Shown here: in pieces, positions 24,000 to 33,924 of the stretch
Position numbering within the stretch: position 1 is the first letter of the stretch
Layout: each line of letters begins with the position of its first letter
Assembly (NCBI RefSeq): GCF_016808095.1
Contig: NC_068970.1
Span: 40,211,630 to 40,275,629, forward strand
Direction: 5' to 3'
DNA: 64,000 nucleotides
From: Vigna angularis
Lineage: Eukaryota > Streptophyta > Magnoliopsida > Fabales > Fabaceae
Notes under the pieces: model-generated
Seen by the model: only the letters and a program-made list of their open reading frames with translations
The model's database searches: none
What the model was told of the DNA's origin: nothing
Program-made: the position numbers and the translations under genes

Positions 24000-24130
24000 G
24001 ATTATTGATTATCTTTGACTTTAATTTTGAATTTCTGTTTTTATTTTTCTGTTTTTATTTTTTTTTTCTGTTTTTATTTCATTTTATTTTATTTTATTTT
24101 ATTTTATTTTCTGTTTTTATTTTATTCTCT
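24000..24130. repeat. ATTTT / TTTTCTG simple repeats
   Basis: A T-rich tract with repeated ATTTT (about 24079-24118) and CTGTTTTTATTT units in the leader of element A. Confidence 0.85.
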
Positions 24131-24281
24131 GAATCTTATATCTTCTTTTATATCTTTTTGTGCTAACAATTGTTTTTAGGGTTTTGTGCCTAATGTCTGC
24201 AGAATGCAATTTGGTCAAGAATTTAATAGGCACTCAATTCTACTAAGGTAATTTCAACCACTGGTGGGATCTCACTCAGGC

Positions 24282-25223
24282 ATGGATAATGATCAATTTT
24301 GGCAAGTTGTCAAACAATTTAAGAATCGACCACCACAACAATGGCAGCAAAAACCCTCTCTATCGGGAAAAAGGAGAACGTTGGAGGAGGCAGTTCAACA
24401 GTACATACAGATACCTGATTGTCATCACAAAACCACTCAAGCTGCCGAAGAATTTGATAGGCCGCCACCACAACAATGGCAGCAACAACCCTCTCTATCA
24501 GTAAATTTGGATGACACCCTTCAACGATTTTTGAAAAATTCCGACTCTACTCAGAAAAGCATTGAAGAATCATGTAAAAGGATGGAGATGCACTTTCGTT
24601 ACATTAGTCAGAGATTGAATGATGAGGTTAATACTGAAGTTAACCTTAAGGAGGAAGGGCAAACCAATGTTACTGAAAGTGACAAGATTCTTGATGAGAA
24701 AAAAATAGAGGGAGATGAGGAAAAGATAGAGAGAAAAGAGAAAGAAGAGTTGAGTGAGAAAAATAAAGATGAAGAAAAAGAGAAAGAAGTGGTTGAGAGA
24801 GAAGAGAGAAAGAAGATTTGTGTGAAAATAAAGAAGTTGAAAAGAAAAAGAAAAAGGAAGAAAAAAATAAAAGAAAAGAAAAAGAGAAAATTTAGGGAGA
24901 GAAAAAGGAAGAAAAAGAAGATGAGAGGAAAGAAGAAGAAATCATATGAAAAATCCCATCCTCATCTAAAGAAGAATCATGGGAAGGAAAAGAAATTCAA
25001 GTGCTTTATGGAAATCTTCAAGAAATTGGAGATTAAAGTTCCTATGATTGAGACACTGCAACAGGTTCCTGGTTTGATCAAATTTCTGAAGAAGTTCAGT
25101 AGGAAGAAGAAAAAGAAGAAGGAACTTGAGCTTTACTGGGTCAAGCTAATGACGTTAAAAGAGCGCTTGCTGGGAGGCAACCCAGTGATTTGCAAACTTT
25201 TGATTTGGATTTTGGTTTTGTAA
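24282..25223 (+). CDS. Element A gag-like, Lys/Glu-rich protein
   Basis: 313 codons from ATG at 24282 (MDNDQFWQVV); the frame extends upstream only through GTG. The N-terminal part has a duplicated QQWQQ-PSLS block (residues about 18-28 and 66-76) that looks like an internal repeat. Residues about 130-240 are dominated by K, E and R, as expected for a charged coiled coil or a decayed nucleic-acid-binding tail. No zinc knuckle or protease follows. By position it replaces gag. Its function is not recognised, and it may be a remnant kept open by low-complexity composition. Confidence 0.55.
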   Translation: MDNDQFWQVVKQFKNRPPQQWQQKPSLSGKRRTLEEAVQQYIQIPDCHHKTTQAAEEFDRPPPQQWQQQPSLSVNLDDTLQRFLKNSDSTQKSIEESCKRMEMHFRYISQRLNDEVNTEVNLKEEGQTNVTESDKILDEKKIEGDEEKIERKEKEELSEKNKDEEKEKEVVEREERKKICVKIKKLKRKRKRKKKIKEKKKRKFRERKRKKKKMRGKKKKSYEKSHPHLKKNHGKEKKFKCFMEIFKKLEIKVPMIETLQQVPGLIKFLKKFSRKKKKKKELELYWVKLMTLKERLLGGNPVICKLLIWILVL

Positions 25224-25403
25224 TTTTTACTTTGTGGTCATTATTTTTGTAAATATTTTGTTGGATCCAGCATCTACGGAAGGATGCTAGGTGGTTAAGT
25301 ATCTACTGAAGGATACTAGGTTTGAAACACCTACTGATGGGTGTTGGTGGATTTTGGGTCAGGCTCGTGACATTAAATAAGCGCTACCTGGGAGGCAACC
25401 CAG
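25170..25403 (+). other. Paired CTGGGAGGCAACCCAG hairpins
   Basis: The 16-mer CTGGGAGGCAACCCAG (5-bp stem, AGGCAA loop) occurs twice, at 25170-25185 and 25388-25403. Each follows a TGACRTTAAA..GCGCT segment. Between them are three short imperfect repeats (CTACTGAAGGATACTAGG type). I associate this motif with the non-coding region upstream of the extra frame in Athila-like elements; its function is unknown to me. Confidence 0.7.
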
Positions 25404-26270
25404 TTGATTGATTGTTTCTGTTTGTTTATTTTAGTTAGGATTTGCATAAGCATTTTTAACATTGAATTGCAGGGAACCCATGAGGGGCATGTAGGGAAGA
25501 CACGTAGGTTAAGAAAAGAAGGAGAGGAACACATCACGAAAGTGCCGCTGAGCGGTATTTTACCGCTGAGCGGTACTCTCGCAGATTGGGCTTTAGTTCC
25601 CCTTAGCGGGACCCGAGCCCATTAGGGTATTTTTAAACCCTAAGCTGCGCAAAGTCTTATACTTTCTGCTTTTCTCTGCACAAACACTTCCACACACCTT
25701 CTCCTAGGTTTTCCACATCTTTTCACTCTTCCCTCTTAAGAAAATATCTCTTCCACTCATTTTTTCACTAGTGTGCCATCAAAGTTTGGGGTTGGAAGAG
25801 AGCATTCTAGCTTGGAAGCACTCTCATTGCATCTAGCATCTCCACCCAAGTAAGTAAAATGCATTTTGTTCATTCTAGGGTTCTTGAATTTGAATGTGAT
25901 TGTCAAAGCATGAATATTTAGGGGTTTTGATTTTTATGCATGATTTGATGATATATTTGATGTTTGAACCGATTAAACTACATGATCATGAACTGGAAAA
26001 CTGAAAATTGCATTTGGGTGGAGTTAGGACAGCTTTAAAATAGGTTTTTTCAAAAATCTGCAGAGTTACCGCTGAGGAGTAATCTGCCGCTGAGCGGCAC
26101 TCTGCCAGATTTGGTTTTTCTGAAATTTTCGTGTTGGAATGTGGCACTGGTGGCGCTGAGGGGAAATTCTGGCCCTCAGCGGTGGTTTAGCTTCGAAAGG
26201 AGTTGTGTTCTGTGTTTTACTAATGATTAACATCATGTTCTGTGGTTTTGTTTGTGTTTTGAATGTAGGA
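25404..26270 (+). other. Element A internal non-coding region
   Basis: Contains more CCGCTGAGCGG-type motifs (about 25541-25615 and 26066-26185). A candidate 3' splice site (TTTTGAATGTAG) lies just before the ATG at 26271. A short 73-codon frame at 25404-25625 is not supported. Confidence 0.6.
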
Positions 26271-27506
26271 ATGGCATCTTCATCAGGAAAAAGATTGAAA
26301 ACCATGGCAACTAGGAGAAAGGAAAAGGAACCAGAGCAACCCCATTCTGGCAGGTTCCTCTCTAGGAAACATGAGAAGCACTTTAGGGTGGTTCAGGACA
26401 GGAGACTTCTGATGGAGAGAAAGGTTGGAATGATACCTAACTTTGCTCCTCAATTTGGAGAGCAAGTGTTAGGGAATGATTGGGGAAAGCTAGCCACTTA
26501 TCCTGCACCTGCCAACATAGCTGTGGTGAAGGAATTTTACACCAATGCAAAGAAGATTGGTGATTATCCAGCTGAGAATTATTTGGGCTATGTCAGAGGC
26601 CATGCTATCAGGTATGACCCTGATTCTATCAACAACTTCCTGGATACTGTGTGGGCTGGTGAGCAATGTCAGTTTGCTCTTTGCATGGAGGAAGGTGCTG
26701 ATTTTGAGGATGTGGAGAGAGTGTTGTGTATACCTGGAGGACACTTCCAAAGGAGTAGATCTGGCTCAGTGGTTAACATTAGGAGGATAGATTTGAATCC
26801 TCTTGCAAAATATTGGATGGCATTTTCTCATGCCAACATTCAGCCATGTTCACATGTGTCAGATATTACTCTCAGCAGGGCACTATTCATCTACTGTGCT
26901 ATCAGAAATTTGAATGTTAATATTGGGCAGGTGATAGCTGATGAAATTAGTGTATGTGCTAACACCTCAAACAACAAAGCACCACTAGGACATCCTTCTT
27001 TGATCACTCACCTTTGCAAGCTAGCTGGGGTGGACACTTCTGTTCCACCATTTGAGAGGCCAAGAAAAGCTATTGATGAGGCTTATTATAGACAGTATTG
27101 TGGAGGTGAGGATGTAGCTCAGCCAGTTCCACCACGCCGGGCTCGTAGAGAGAGAGGGCCAGCACAGAGCCAGACGTCTGCTGATACACATGAAGCAGAA
27201 CCATTCCAGATGAGGGACATGTATATGTCTCTTATAGGTGCTCAGTTGCAGTCCATTCACAGAGGGCAGGTGGCCACTGCTGAGATGATAGTGGGGATGT
27301 ATGATACACCTCCAGCCCACAGGTGGACTATGGATGAATTCCACAATGTAGTAGCTTGGCCAGAAGAACCAGTACATGGAGGAGGAGCTGGAGCAGCTGA
27401 AGCTTCAGCTAGAGATATGGAAGAAGATGAAGCTGAGGAGGAGGATGCATTTGATGATGATGAAGATGAGGAGGAAGAGGAAGATACAGAGGACAGCTCA
27501 GACTGA
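26271..27506 (+). CDS. Plant 'putative transposon' domain protein in element A
   Basis: 411 codons from ATG at 26271 (MASSSGKRLK). The basic N-terminus is followed by a domain (residues about 20-270: RFLSRKHEKHF, NDWGKLATYPAPANIAVVKEFYTNA, YLGYVRGHAIRYDPDSINNFL, HPSLITHLCKLAGVD). This is the layout of the plant-specific putative transposon protein domain (Pfam PF20167 type, recalled rather than searched), which co-occurs with Athila-like retroelements. The C-terminal 45 residues are almost all D and E (EDEEEEEDTEDSSD). It occupies the position of the extra (env-like) ORF of Athila elements. A TAG acceptor-like site two bases before the ATG suggests expression from a spliced RNA. The frame is intact although no pol remains, which is consistent with recent amplification. 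Confidence 0.72.
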   Translation: MASSSGKRLKTMATRRKEKEPEQPHSGRFLSRKHEKHFRVVQDRRLLMERKVGMIPNFAPQFGEQVLGNDWGKLATYPAPANIAVVKEFYTNAKKIGDYPAENYLGYVRGHAIRYDPDSINNFLDTVWAGEQCQFALCMEEGADFEDVERVLCIPGGHFQRSRSGSVVNIRRIDLNPLAKYWMAFSHANIQPCSHVSDITLSRALFIYCAIRNLNVNIGQVIADEISVCANTSNNKAPLGHPSLITHLCKLAGVDTSVPPFERPRKAIDEAYYRQYCGGEDVAQPVPPRRARRERGPAQSQTSADTHEAEPFQMRDMYMSLIGAQLQSIHRGQVATAEMIVGMYDTPPAHRWTMDEFHNVVAWPEEPVHGGGAGAAEASARDMEEDEAEEEDAFDDDEDEEEEEDTEDSSD

Positions 27507-28776
27507 TGAGGAGCTGAGATAGCATTTACTGATGAATGCTATCATATGATTATGCTTTTGTGGTTTAAGTTTTCTGAACTTATTTGTTTTTGTTTTTAGA
27601 TTAGGGTTTGATGTACTCTATTGAACACCTGGTTTGTTATGATGGTTTGCTATTAACTGTGATTGTGTGATAAGTACTGCTTGATGATGCTTATTGATTG
27701 ATGTTGAGATAGATGTGCACATTAAAATGCTTATACAGGTGGTTCACAAGCTTTGTGAACAAATGCATGATATTATGATTGTGATTGTGAGATTAAGCAG
27801 GATGTGTATGTCAAATGTGAATGAGCTTATATGTGAGGTTTTGAGCTCCAGAGTTTTTGGTATGATTGAATGCTATTACTTTGAAAGCATGAATGATTTT
27901 ACCCAGGTTTTCTATGATTGAATCAATTGCTTGTTTTGCATCATGTGATCAAGGCCATTTGTTGGAACCCTTTTTATTGGCCAAATTCATAAAGTTAGCC
28001 TACTAAAAGAGAACACGTTGTGTTCTATCCTTTGAACCCTTAGCCTTGAACATACACTGAAAACCTTTGATTGAAAATCTTTACCTTGAGTTAAGTAGAA
28101 GATCTTGTATGGTATTGTTAAATGTTCAAGTTTGGGGTTGTTGGGAAAACATGAAAAGAAAAGCATTGAGCTAAGAGCTAAAAAGTAAGAATATGCAAAG
28201 AGAAAAGAAAAAGAAGTAAAGCTCAATGCAAATGCAAAGGTAAAAGAAAGTTGGGAATGAATAAGATGATTGTGTTGTTATGATTCTCTTAACTCAAGGA
28301 TTTTGTGATCCAGAAAAACCAATTTTCTTGTTAACCCAGCCACATTATAAGCCATTGAAAAATCCTTGTGATGATGCATGCTTGTGAATGTTTTTGATTG
28401 TGGTAAAATGAAAGGTAAAGTTGATTCATGTGACATTGTGATAGTAGAGTGAAGGAGTGAAACACTTTACCTCTTATACACTTGTGTGTTGAGTGAAACA
28501 CTTTACCTAGTGAGGAAATAGTCCATAAGCACGTGAACATCCATGCTTAATTGATTGATCATTCATGAAAAATAGCATTTGTTGGAATTTAAATGACTTT
28601 GTGAACACTAAAGCATGTGCACATCTTGAATGAACTCTTGGTCATAAGTTTGAGTGAAGTTGTTATTTATCTTGAAAAAGAGGATTTTTGAATGAGTGAA
28701 CCATCATATGAATTGGTTGGAGATTGAGTTACATTTTGTTTGCTTGAGGACAAGCAAAGTTCTAAGTTTGGGGTTG
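27507..28776 (+). other. Element A 3' untranslated region and polypurine tract
   Basis: No gene seen. It ends with GAGGACAAGCAAAG, TCTAAGTTTGGGGTTG just before the LTR at 28777. The purine-rich TTGGGGTTG is the likely plus-strand primer. Confidence 0.7.
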
Positions 28777-30081
28777 TGATAACAGTTGAAAAACTGTTAT
28801 TTTCATGCTTAAAATTGATACTAAAAGCAACCTTTAGACTTAGAAACTAGCTTGAAATCATACTTTTATCCATATTTTCAGAAATAAGAGAGCTGGACAG
28901 GTTTATGCTTGATTTCAGTGTTTTTGTGCAGATTTTAAGGTGAATTTAGTGAAAGAAGTGAAGAATGAGAGAGAGGGAATCAGAAAAGGAATCAAAGAGT
29001 GCAAAAAGAGAAGCCGCAACTGCCGCTCAGCGGCAGTTTACCGCTGAGCGGCACTCAGAAGCTCACGGGAGGACCGCTGAGGGGCAAAATGGCCGCTGAG
29101 GGGAAGAACCGAGCTGACGCACTTACCGCTGAGCGGTAGTTTACCGCTGAGCGGAACTTTAATGGGCTTGGACCTAAAATTTTGTAATTTACGAATGATA
29201 TATAAGCCTTAGGGTTTCCTAGGGTTAGGCATCTTTGGCAGAAACGAGGCAAACACTTTCTCTTCCACCCCTTTGAAGGAGGATCTTGGATGCTCAGGCT
29301 ACCTCTTCACCTTTTTAGGGTTTATTCTTTCATACTTTCATTGTAATTCATCTAGGTTCACCATGAATATGGTGAACTAAACCTTGTATGTTTGTTGGGG
29401 AATCAATGTAATCTCTTGAAGCTCTCATATATGGAATTTATGCTTGCATCTTAATCTAAGATTTATGCTTTCTTTCATCATTAGTTAGGGTTTTTCCTCT
29501 TTGCTTAATGCTTGCATTGTTTAACTCATTCGATGCATGATTATTGGTTTTGTCGATACGGGAACGTACGGAGAAGTCTAGATCCGGGGAATTTCTCCCA
29601 ATATGATATTGGTTGTCGTTAAGCTCCTGCACTTATGAACTGATCATTAGGAATGCTAGGAATTGTATGAACTCGTGATTGGGGAGAAGCCTTCTAGAAA
29701 GGTACTTTAGAGAGTGGCATTAACAATGATGATTTGAATGTTGAATTCCTAAAATATATGAGAGTGGATAAGATGAAATTGACCCCCAACAACATATTCA
29801 TTCATATATTTCATTGAAAGTGTTTATCTTTTGCTTTTTGCCATTGATCAAAACTTCATGCATACATATTTAATTTTCGTCTTTTGCATATAAGATCTCA
29901 ATTATTTCGTTTGTAAGTCTTAGCTAATCAACAAATCACATAACTAAATTAGGCCGTGAGTCCTTTGGGAAGAACGATACTTGGTCCTACCAAGTTTATT
30001 ACTTGAACGATTCGGTCATACTTGCCGATTGAAAAACAAGTTTGTGACATCATATTTTGGTGCTCATAAATTTGTCCATCA
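28777..30081 (+). mobile_element. Element A 3' LTR (1305 bp)
   Basis: Begins TGATAACAGTTG and ends TTTGTCCATCA, followed by TSD ATGAC. Differences from the 5' LTR that I noticed are single bases (for example GCGGAACTTT against GCGGCACTTT). Confidence 0.93.
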
Positions 30082-30196
30082 ATGACGCAGCGGAAAAAGG
30101 ACAAAAACTCGAAGAAGAACAAGAACAGAAGGTTAAACTTGAATAGAAAACCCTAAAATCATGAACGAACACTAGAAAAGAGGGAAAACTCAAAAT

Positions 30197-30214
30197 GAAC
30201 CGATTAATCGGTTC
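30197..30214. repeat. 18-bp perfect palindrome in family B LTR
   Basis: GAACCGATTAATCGGTTC equals its own reverse complement. It is repeated at 37886-37903 in the B3 LTR and is not evident in the shorter B1 LTR. Confidence 0.9.
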
Positions 30215-30676
30215 AAACATAAGATTGGAGGAAAACAATCGGTGGAAAAGAAGGATGAACGGAGGAAATAAGGTTTGTTCGGTGAAAAATGAAGGAATAA
30301 TGAAAATGAAAGAGGAAGCGAGACGAAACCCTAGAGGAGAAGATGAGATTCGGTGGAGAACCTGGATCTAGAGCTGCAATGACGGAAGCAAGGTAGAATA
30401 GAGGTTGATCCTGGAATCTGTGATGAAACCAAAGCAAAACGGTGAAGAGGATGTGGTTGATGGCCGAGAAGCTATTGAGAGAGTGAAATGCAAATGACTG
30501 TGGCTGAGGCGTGATGGAATGAAGAATGTGAGGTAGAGCGCTGACGCATGCTCTAATGAGGTGGCAGCGAAGGAGAAATCAGTGTGGAGGATGAGAGAGA
30601 AAGCACCGTGAAATTTTGGAGAAATGGAAGAATGAGAGTGTGCTTGGAAGGTGGCTAGAGGGAGTCTTTGGACTCT

Positions 30677-31996
30677 TGATGGACAAATTTGTAAGCACCA
30701 AAATATGATGTCACAAACTTGTTTCACAATCGGCAAGTATGACCGAATCGTTCAAGTAATAAACTTGGTAAGACCAAGTATCGTTCTTCCCAAAGGACTC
30801 ACGGCCTAGTTTAGTTGTGTGGTTTCTTGATTAGCTAAGACTTACAAACGAAATATTTGGATTATATTATGCAAAAGACGAAAATAAACATGTATGCATG
30901 AAATTTGATCAATGGCAAAGACAAAAGATAAACACTTTCAATGAAATATATGAATGAATATGTTGTTGGGGGTCAATTTCATCTCATCCACTCTCATACA
31001 TTTTAGGAATTCAACATTCAAATCATCATTGTTAATGCCACTCTCTAAAGTACCATTCTAGATGGCTTCTCCCTAATCACGAGTTCATACAATTCCTAAC
31101 ATTCCTAATGATTAGTTCATAAGTGCAGGAGCTTAACGACAACCAATATAATATTGGGAGAAATTCCCCGGATCTAGACTTCCCCGTACGTGTCCGTATC
31201 GACAAAACCAATAATCATGCATTGAATGAGTTAAACTATGCAAGCATTGAGCAAAGAGGAAAAACCCTAACTAATGATGAAAGAAAGCATAAATCTTAGA
31301 TTAAGATGCAAGCATAAATTCCATATATGAGAGCTTCAAGAGATTACATTGATTCCCCAACAAACATACAAGGTTTAGTTCACCATATTCATGGTGAACC
31401 TAGATGAATTACAATGAAAGTATGAAAGAATAAACCCAATAAAGGTGAAGAGGTAGCCTGAGCATCCAAGATCCTCCTTCAAAGGGGTGGAAGAGAGAGT
31501 GTTTGCCTCCGTTCTGCCAAAGATACCTAACCCTAGGAAACCCTAAAGCTTAAATACCATTCGTAAATTACAAAAAGTCAAGCCCAAGCCCATTAAAGTG
31601 CCGCTCAGCGGTAAAATACCGCTCAGCGGTAAAATACCGCTCAGCGGTGATTGCGCGTCTCGTTTTCTCCCCTCAGCGGCCATTTTGCCCCTCAGCGGAC
31701 CTCCCGCAACCTCTTGAGTGCCGCTCAGCGGTAAAATGCCGCTGCGCGGTGACTTCGACTTCTTCTTTTTGCACTCTTTGATTCCTTTTCTGATTCTATC
31801 TTTCTCCTTCTTCACTTCTTTCACTAAATTCACCTTAAAACCTGCACAAAAACACTGAAATCAAGCATAAACCTGTCCAGCTCTCTTATTTATGAAAATA
31901 TGGATAAAAGCATGATTTCAAGCTAGTTTCTAAGTGTAAAGGTTGCTTTTTGTGTTAGTTTTAAGCATGAAAATAACAGTTTTTCAACTGTTATCA
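30677..31996 (-). mobile_element. Solo LTR of element A family, reverse orientation (1320 bp)
   Basis: Plus-strand ends are TGATGGACAAATTTG and AACTGTTATCA, the reverse of the A LTR. TSD ACTCT at 30672-30676 and 31997-32001 restores the B LTR. It is more diverged from the two A LTRs than they are from each other, for example an additional CCGCTCAGCGG copy near 31600. Confidence 0.92.
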
Positions 31997-32177
31997 ACTC
32001 TCTAGCCTGACTTTCAAGAGAGAATTGTTTCTATTTCAGAAAACTTAATTCTCATTAATCTCAAAAGTGCTAATACAAGAGAGGAGTTGGGTATTTATAG
32101 TAACCCATGCTCCTTAAGAGCTAAGCTAGGAAAAGTAAAATTACAAAAGGAGGACTACGTCAAGGAGGATTCCATCA

Positions 32178-32927
32178 GTTCATTTTCCAAGGTCTTACAG
32201 CAGGCGTTGTAGGGTGCTAATACCTTCCCTACACGTAACCGACTCCCGAACCAAGAATCTCAGTTTCGCAGACCATGCCTTATCATTTTATGGTTTTTCG
32301 GTAGTTTTCCAGAATAAACTATGGTGGCGACTCCAAATCTCTTTTTCAAAACCGTTTTATTTTTGGATCGTCGTCCCGTCGCGATTCCGGTTGCGACAGA
32401 CTATTACTATTTTATTAATAGTCAATCAACCATAGGAAATTTAATTAAAATATGTTTGGCTAAATTGTATTAAAAACGTTTAAAAAAGTTAATTATTAGT
32501 GTTTTTTATGGATATGTGTAGGACCGAGAGACGTACCTTTCTGATGGAGTTTTCCTGTAAAAGTCACTCTCACGTTGAAGTTATGCGTAATACAATCCAG
32601 TATTTGGAATATAGTAAAGCGTACTTACCCTTTTGGACTTAACATTCTATTTATAAGTTATCTCACACTTAGCATAGGTCCAATATATTAAAAATAAACT
32701 TACCTTTAGATTTGATCAGTTACTCGTAAACAGTTTATTAATATCTTTAATCAAATATCCTTAATTAACATTCTTTAATTATTTTGGTACTATTTTATTA
32801 CCTGTTAGATTATTGGTCCAACCATAATATAAGTGTTAACTCAACTATGGTCCATCATAAATAACTCAGGGGTGTTTCATCCTACACCTCCAACATCTTA
32901 TTCTGCACCTCCAAAAATTATAGTTTT
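32178..32927. repeat. Duplicated segment F, copy 1
   Basis: 750 bp matching 38542-39291 at a constant offset of 6364 bp with few substitutions. It contains GTTCA, the 17-bp tail of a Tekay LTR, an Ogre-like LTR tail and AT-rich flank. At the right, TAGTTTT (32921-32927) passes directly into family B internal sequence (CTTCCTCCTGG). Confidence 0.93.
32200..32398 (+). mobile_element. Ogre/Tat-like LTR 3' tail, truncated
   Basis: GTTGTAGGGTGCTAATACC through a TTGCGACA end is a pattern I associate with 3' ends of legume Ogre LTRs. Only about 200 bp remain, next to a Tekay LTR tail. A second copy is at 38564-38762 through duplication of segment F. Confidence 0.55.
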
Positions 32928-33924
32928 CTTCCTCCTGGATCAAACACGAATCTGCAATACACATCAAATATATCGTCGGTTAATATCAATCCAAGAAAGA
33001 ATTTTTCTTTAAAAACAAGAGAATAAGAACTTCTAATACTTTGATTAGCAATCTTTGACAATTTTAGAAGTCCAAATTCAATTTTATCTTGAGTTAATTG
33101 TTTTCTTAAAGATAACAATAACTCAAGATTTGAATTGTCATATTTTGAAAATGTTTTCATGACAATTGGTTTGAAAGAGAAGTCAAAAATTGAAAAGTAA
33201 TCAATTATTGGAAAAGAAGTAATGATTTGGAAACCTTCCCTTTTAGGTTCCGCAGTCTTTGAAAGAATAGGATTTGTCATCAGTAACAATTTCTCCTTTT
33301 CTTTCTTCTCTCTTTCTTGCCTTTCTCTCTTTTCTTCTTTTCTCTCTTCTTCTCTTCTTAACTCCTCTCTTCTTCTCTCTTCTCTTTTCTCTATTTGTTC
33401 TCTCTCTCTCTCTTCTCTTCTTCTTTCCTTTCTTCCTTTTCTTTTCTCTCAATCTCTCTTTCTCTTTTCTTATCCTTGATCTCCTTAAGTCTTGCCCCAA
33501 ATTCTAATTCTCTACGAAGAAACCCATGATCATTTAAACTCCCAAGAAATAATTTTCCATCATCAATGCAATCCCTAATTAGTTCTAGGTTTCTTTTAAT
33601 GCTTGAAGGCACAAACTTTCTTCTCATGCAAGCTTTTAAATCATGCCAATCACGAATGGAAGACTTTCTACCTTTCCTAACATGATATTGTCTTTCATCC
33701 CACCACTCACTTGCATGCTCTTCTAACTTAGAGAGATATATGCTAAGGACATAATATTCACTCTCTTCATAAAACCAAGGATTTATTTTATCAATTTCTT
33801 TTTCCCAAGCTAGATATGTTAATGCACCTATGTCTTTACCAAAGAATGGAAGATTCCTAGCTTGTTTAAACATTTCATCAACTTTATCTAACCTAGAAGA
33901 CCTATATGAACCATAAGAAGACAT
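32918..33924 (-). pseudogene. Family B gag-like gene, frameshifted copy (B3)
   Basis: Same protein as 10071-11087 with ATG at 33924. A CT microsatellite near 33397-33415 is one dinucleotide longer than in B1, which throws the frame into a stop at about 33391. The C-terminal part reopens in another frame (33289-32918). The final codons are altered because segment F is joined at 32927. Apart from this, the two copies are very similar. Confidence 0.82.

Larger units (their letters stand above)
14606..30081 (+). mobile_element. Non-autonomous Athila-like LTR element 'A' (7.4 kb net), carrying a CRM insertion
   Basis: LTRs begin TGATAACAGTTG and end TTTGTCCATCA. TSD ATGAC lies at 14601-14605 and 30082-30086. 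The 5' LTR is 14606-14735 plus 22774-23948 (1305 bp after removing the CRM insert); the 3' LTR is 28777-30081 (1305 bp). Only a handful of differences were noticed between the LTRs, so insertion was recent. Internal content is a charged gag-like frame and a plant-transposon-domain frame. No protease, RT, RNase H or integrase was seen, so movement must depend on other elements. The Athila-like label rests on the primer site, the GAGGACAAGCAAAG...AAGTTTGGGG motif before the 3' LTR, and the GGGAGGCAACCC motif. Confidence 0.88.
14522..32177 (-). mobile_element. Family B solo LTR (850 bp) split by nested insertions
   Basis: The LTR pieces are 14522-14605, 30087-30676 and 32002-32177. They sum to exactly 850 bp, the length of the uninterrupted B LTR at 37692-38541. 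It is flanked by GTTCA on both sides (14517-14521, 32178-32182), so it is a solo LTR with its own target duplication. Insertions inside it are element A (TSD ATGAC) and a reversed solo LTR of A (TSD ACTCT). Confidence 0.88.
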
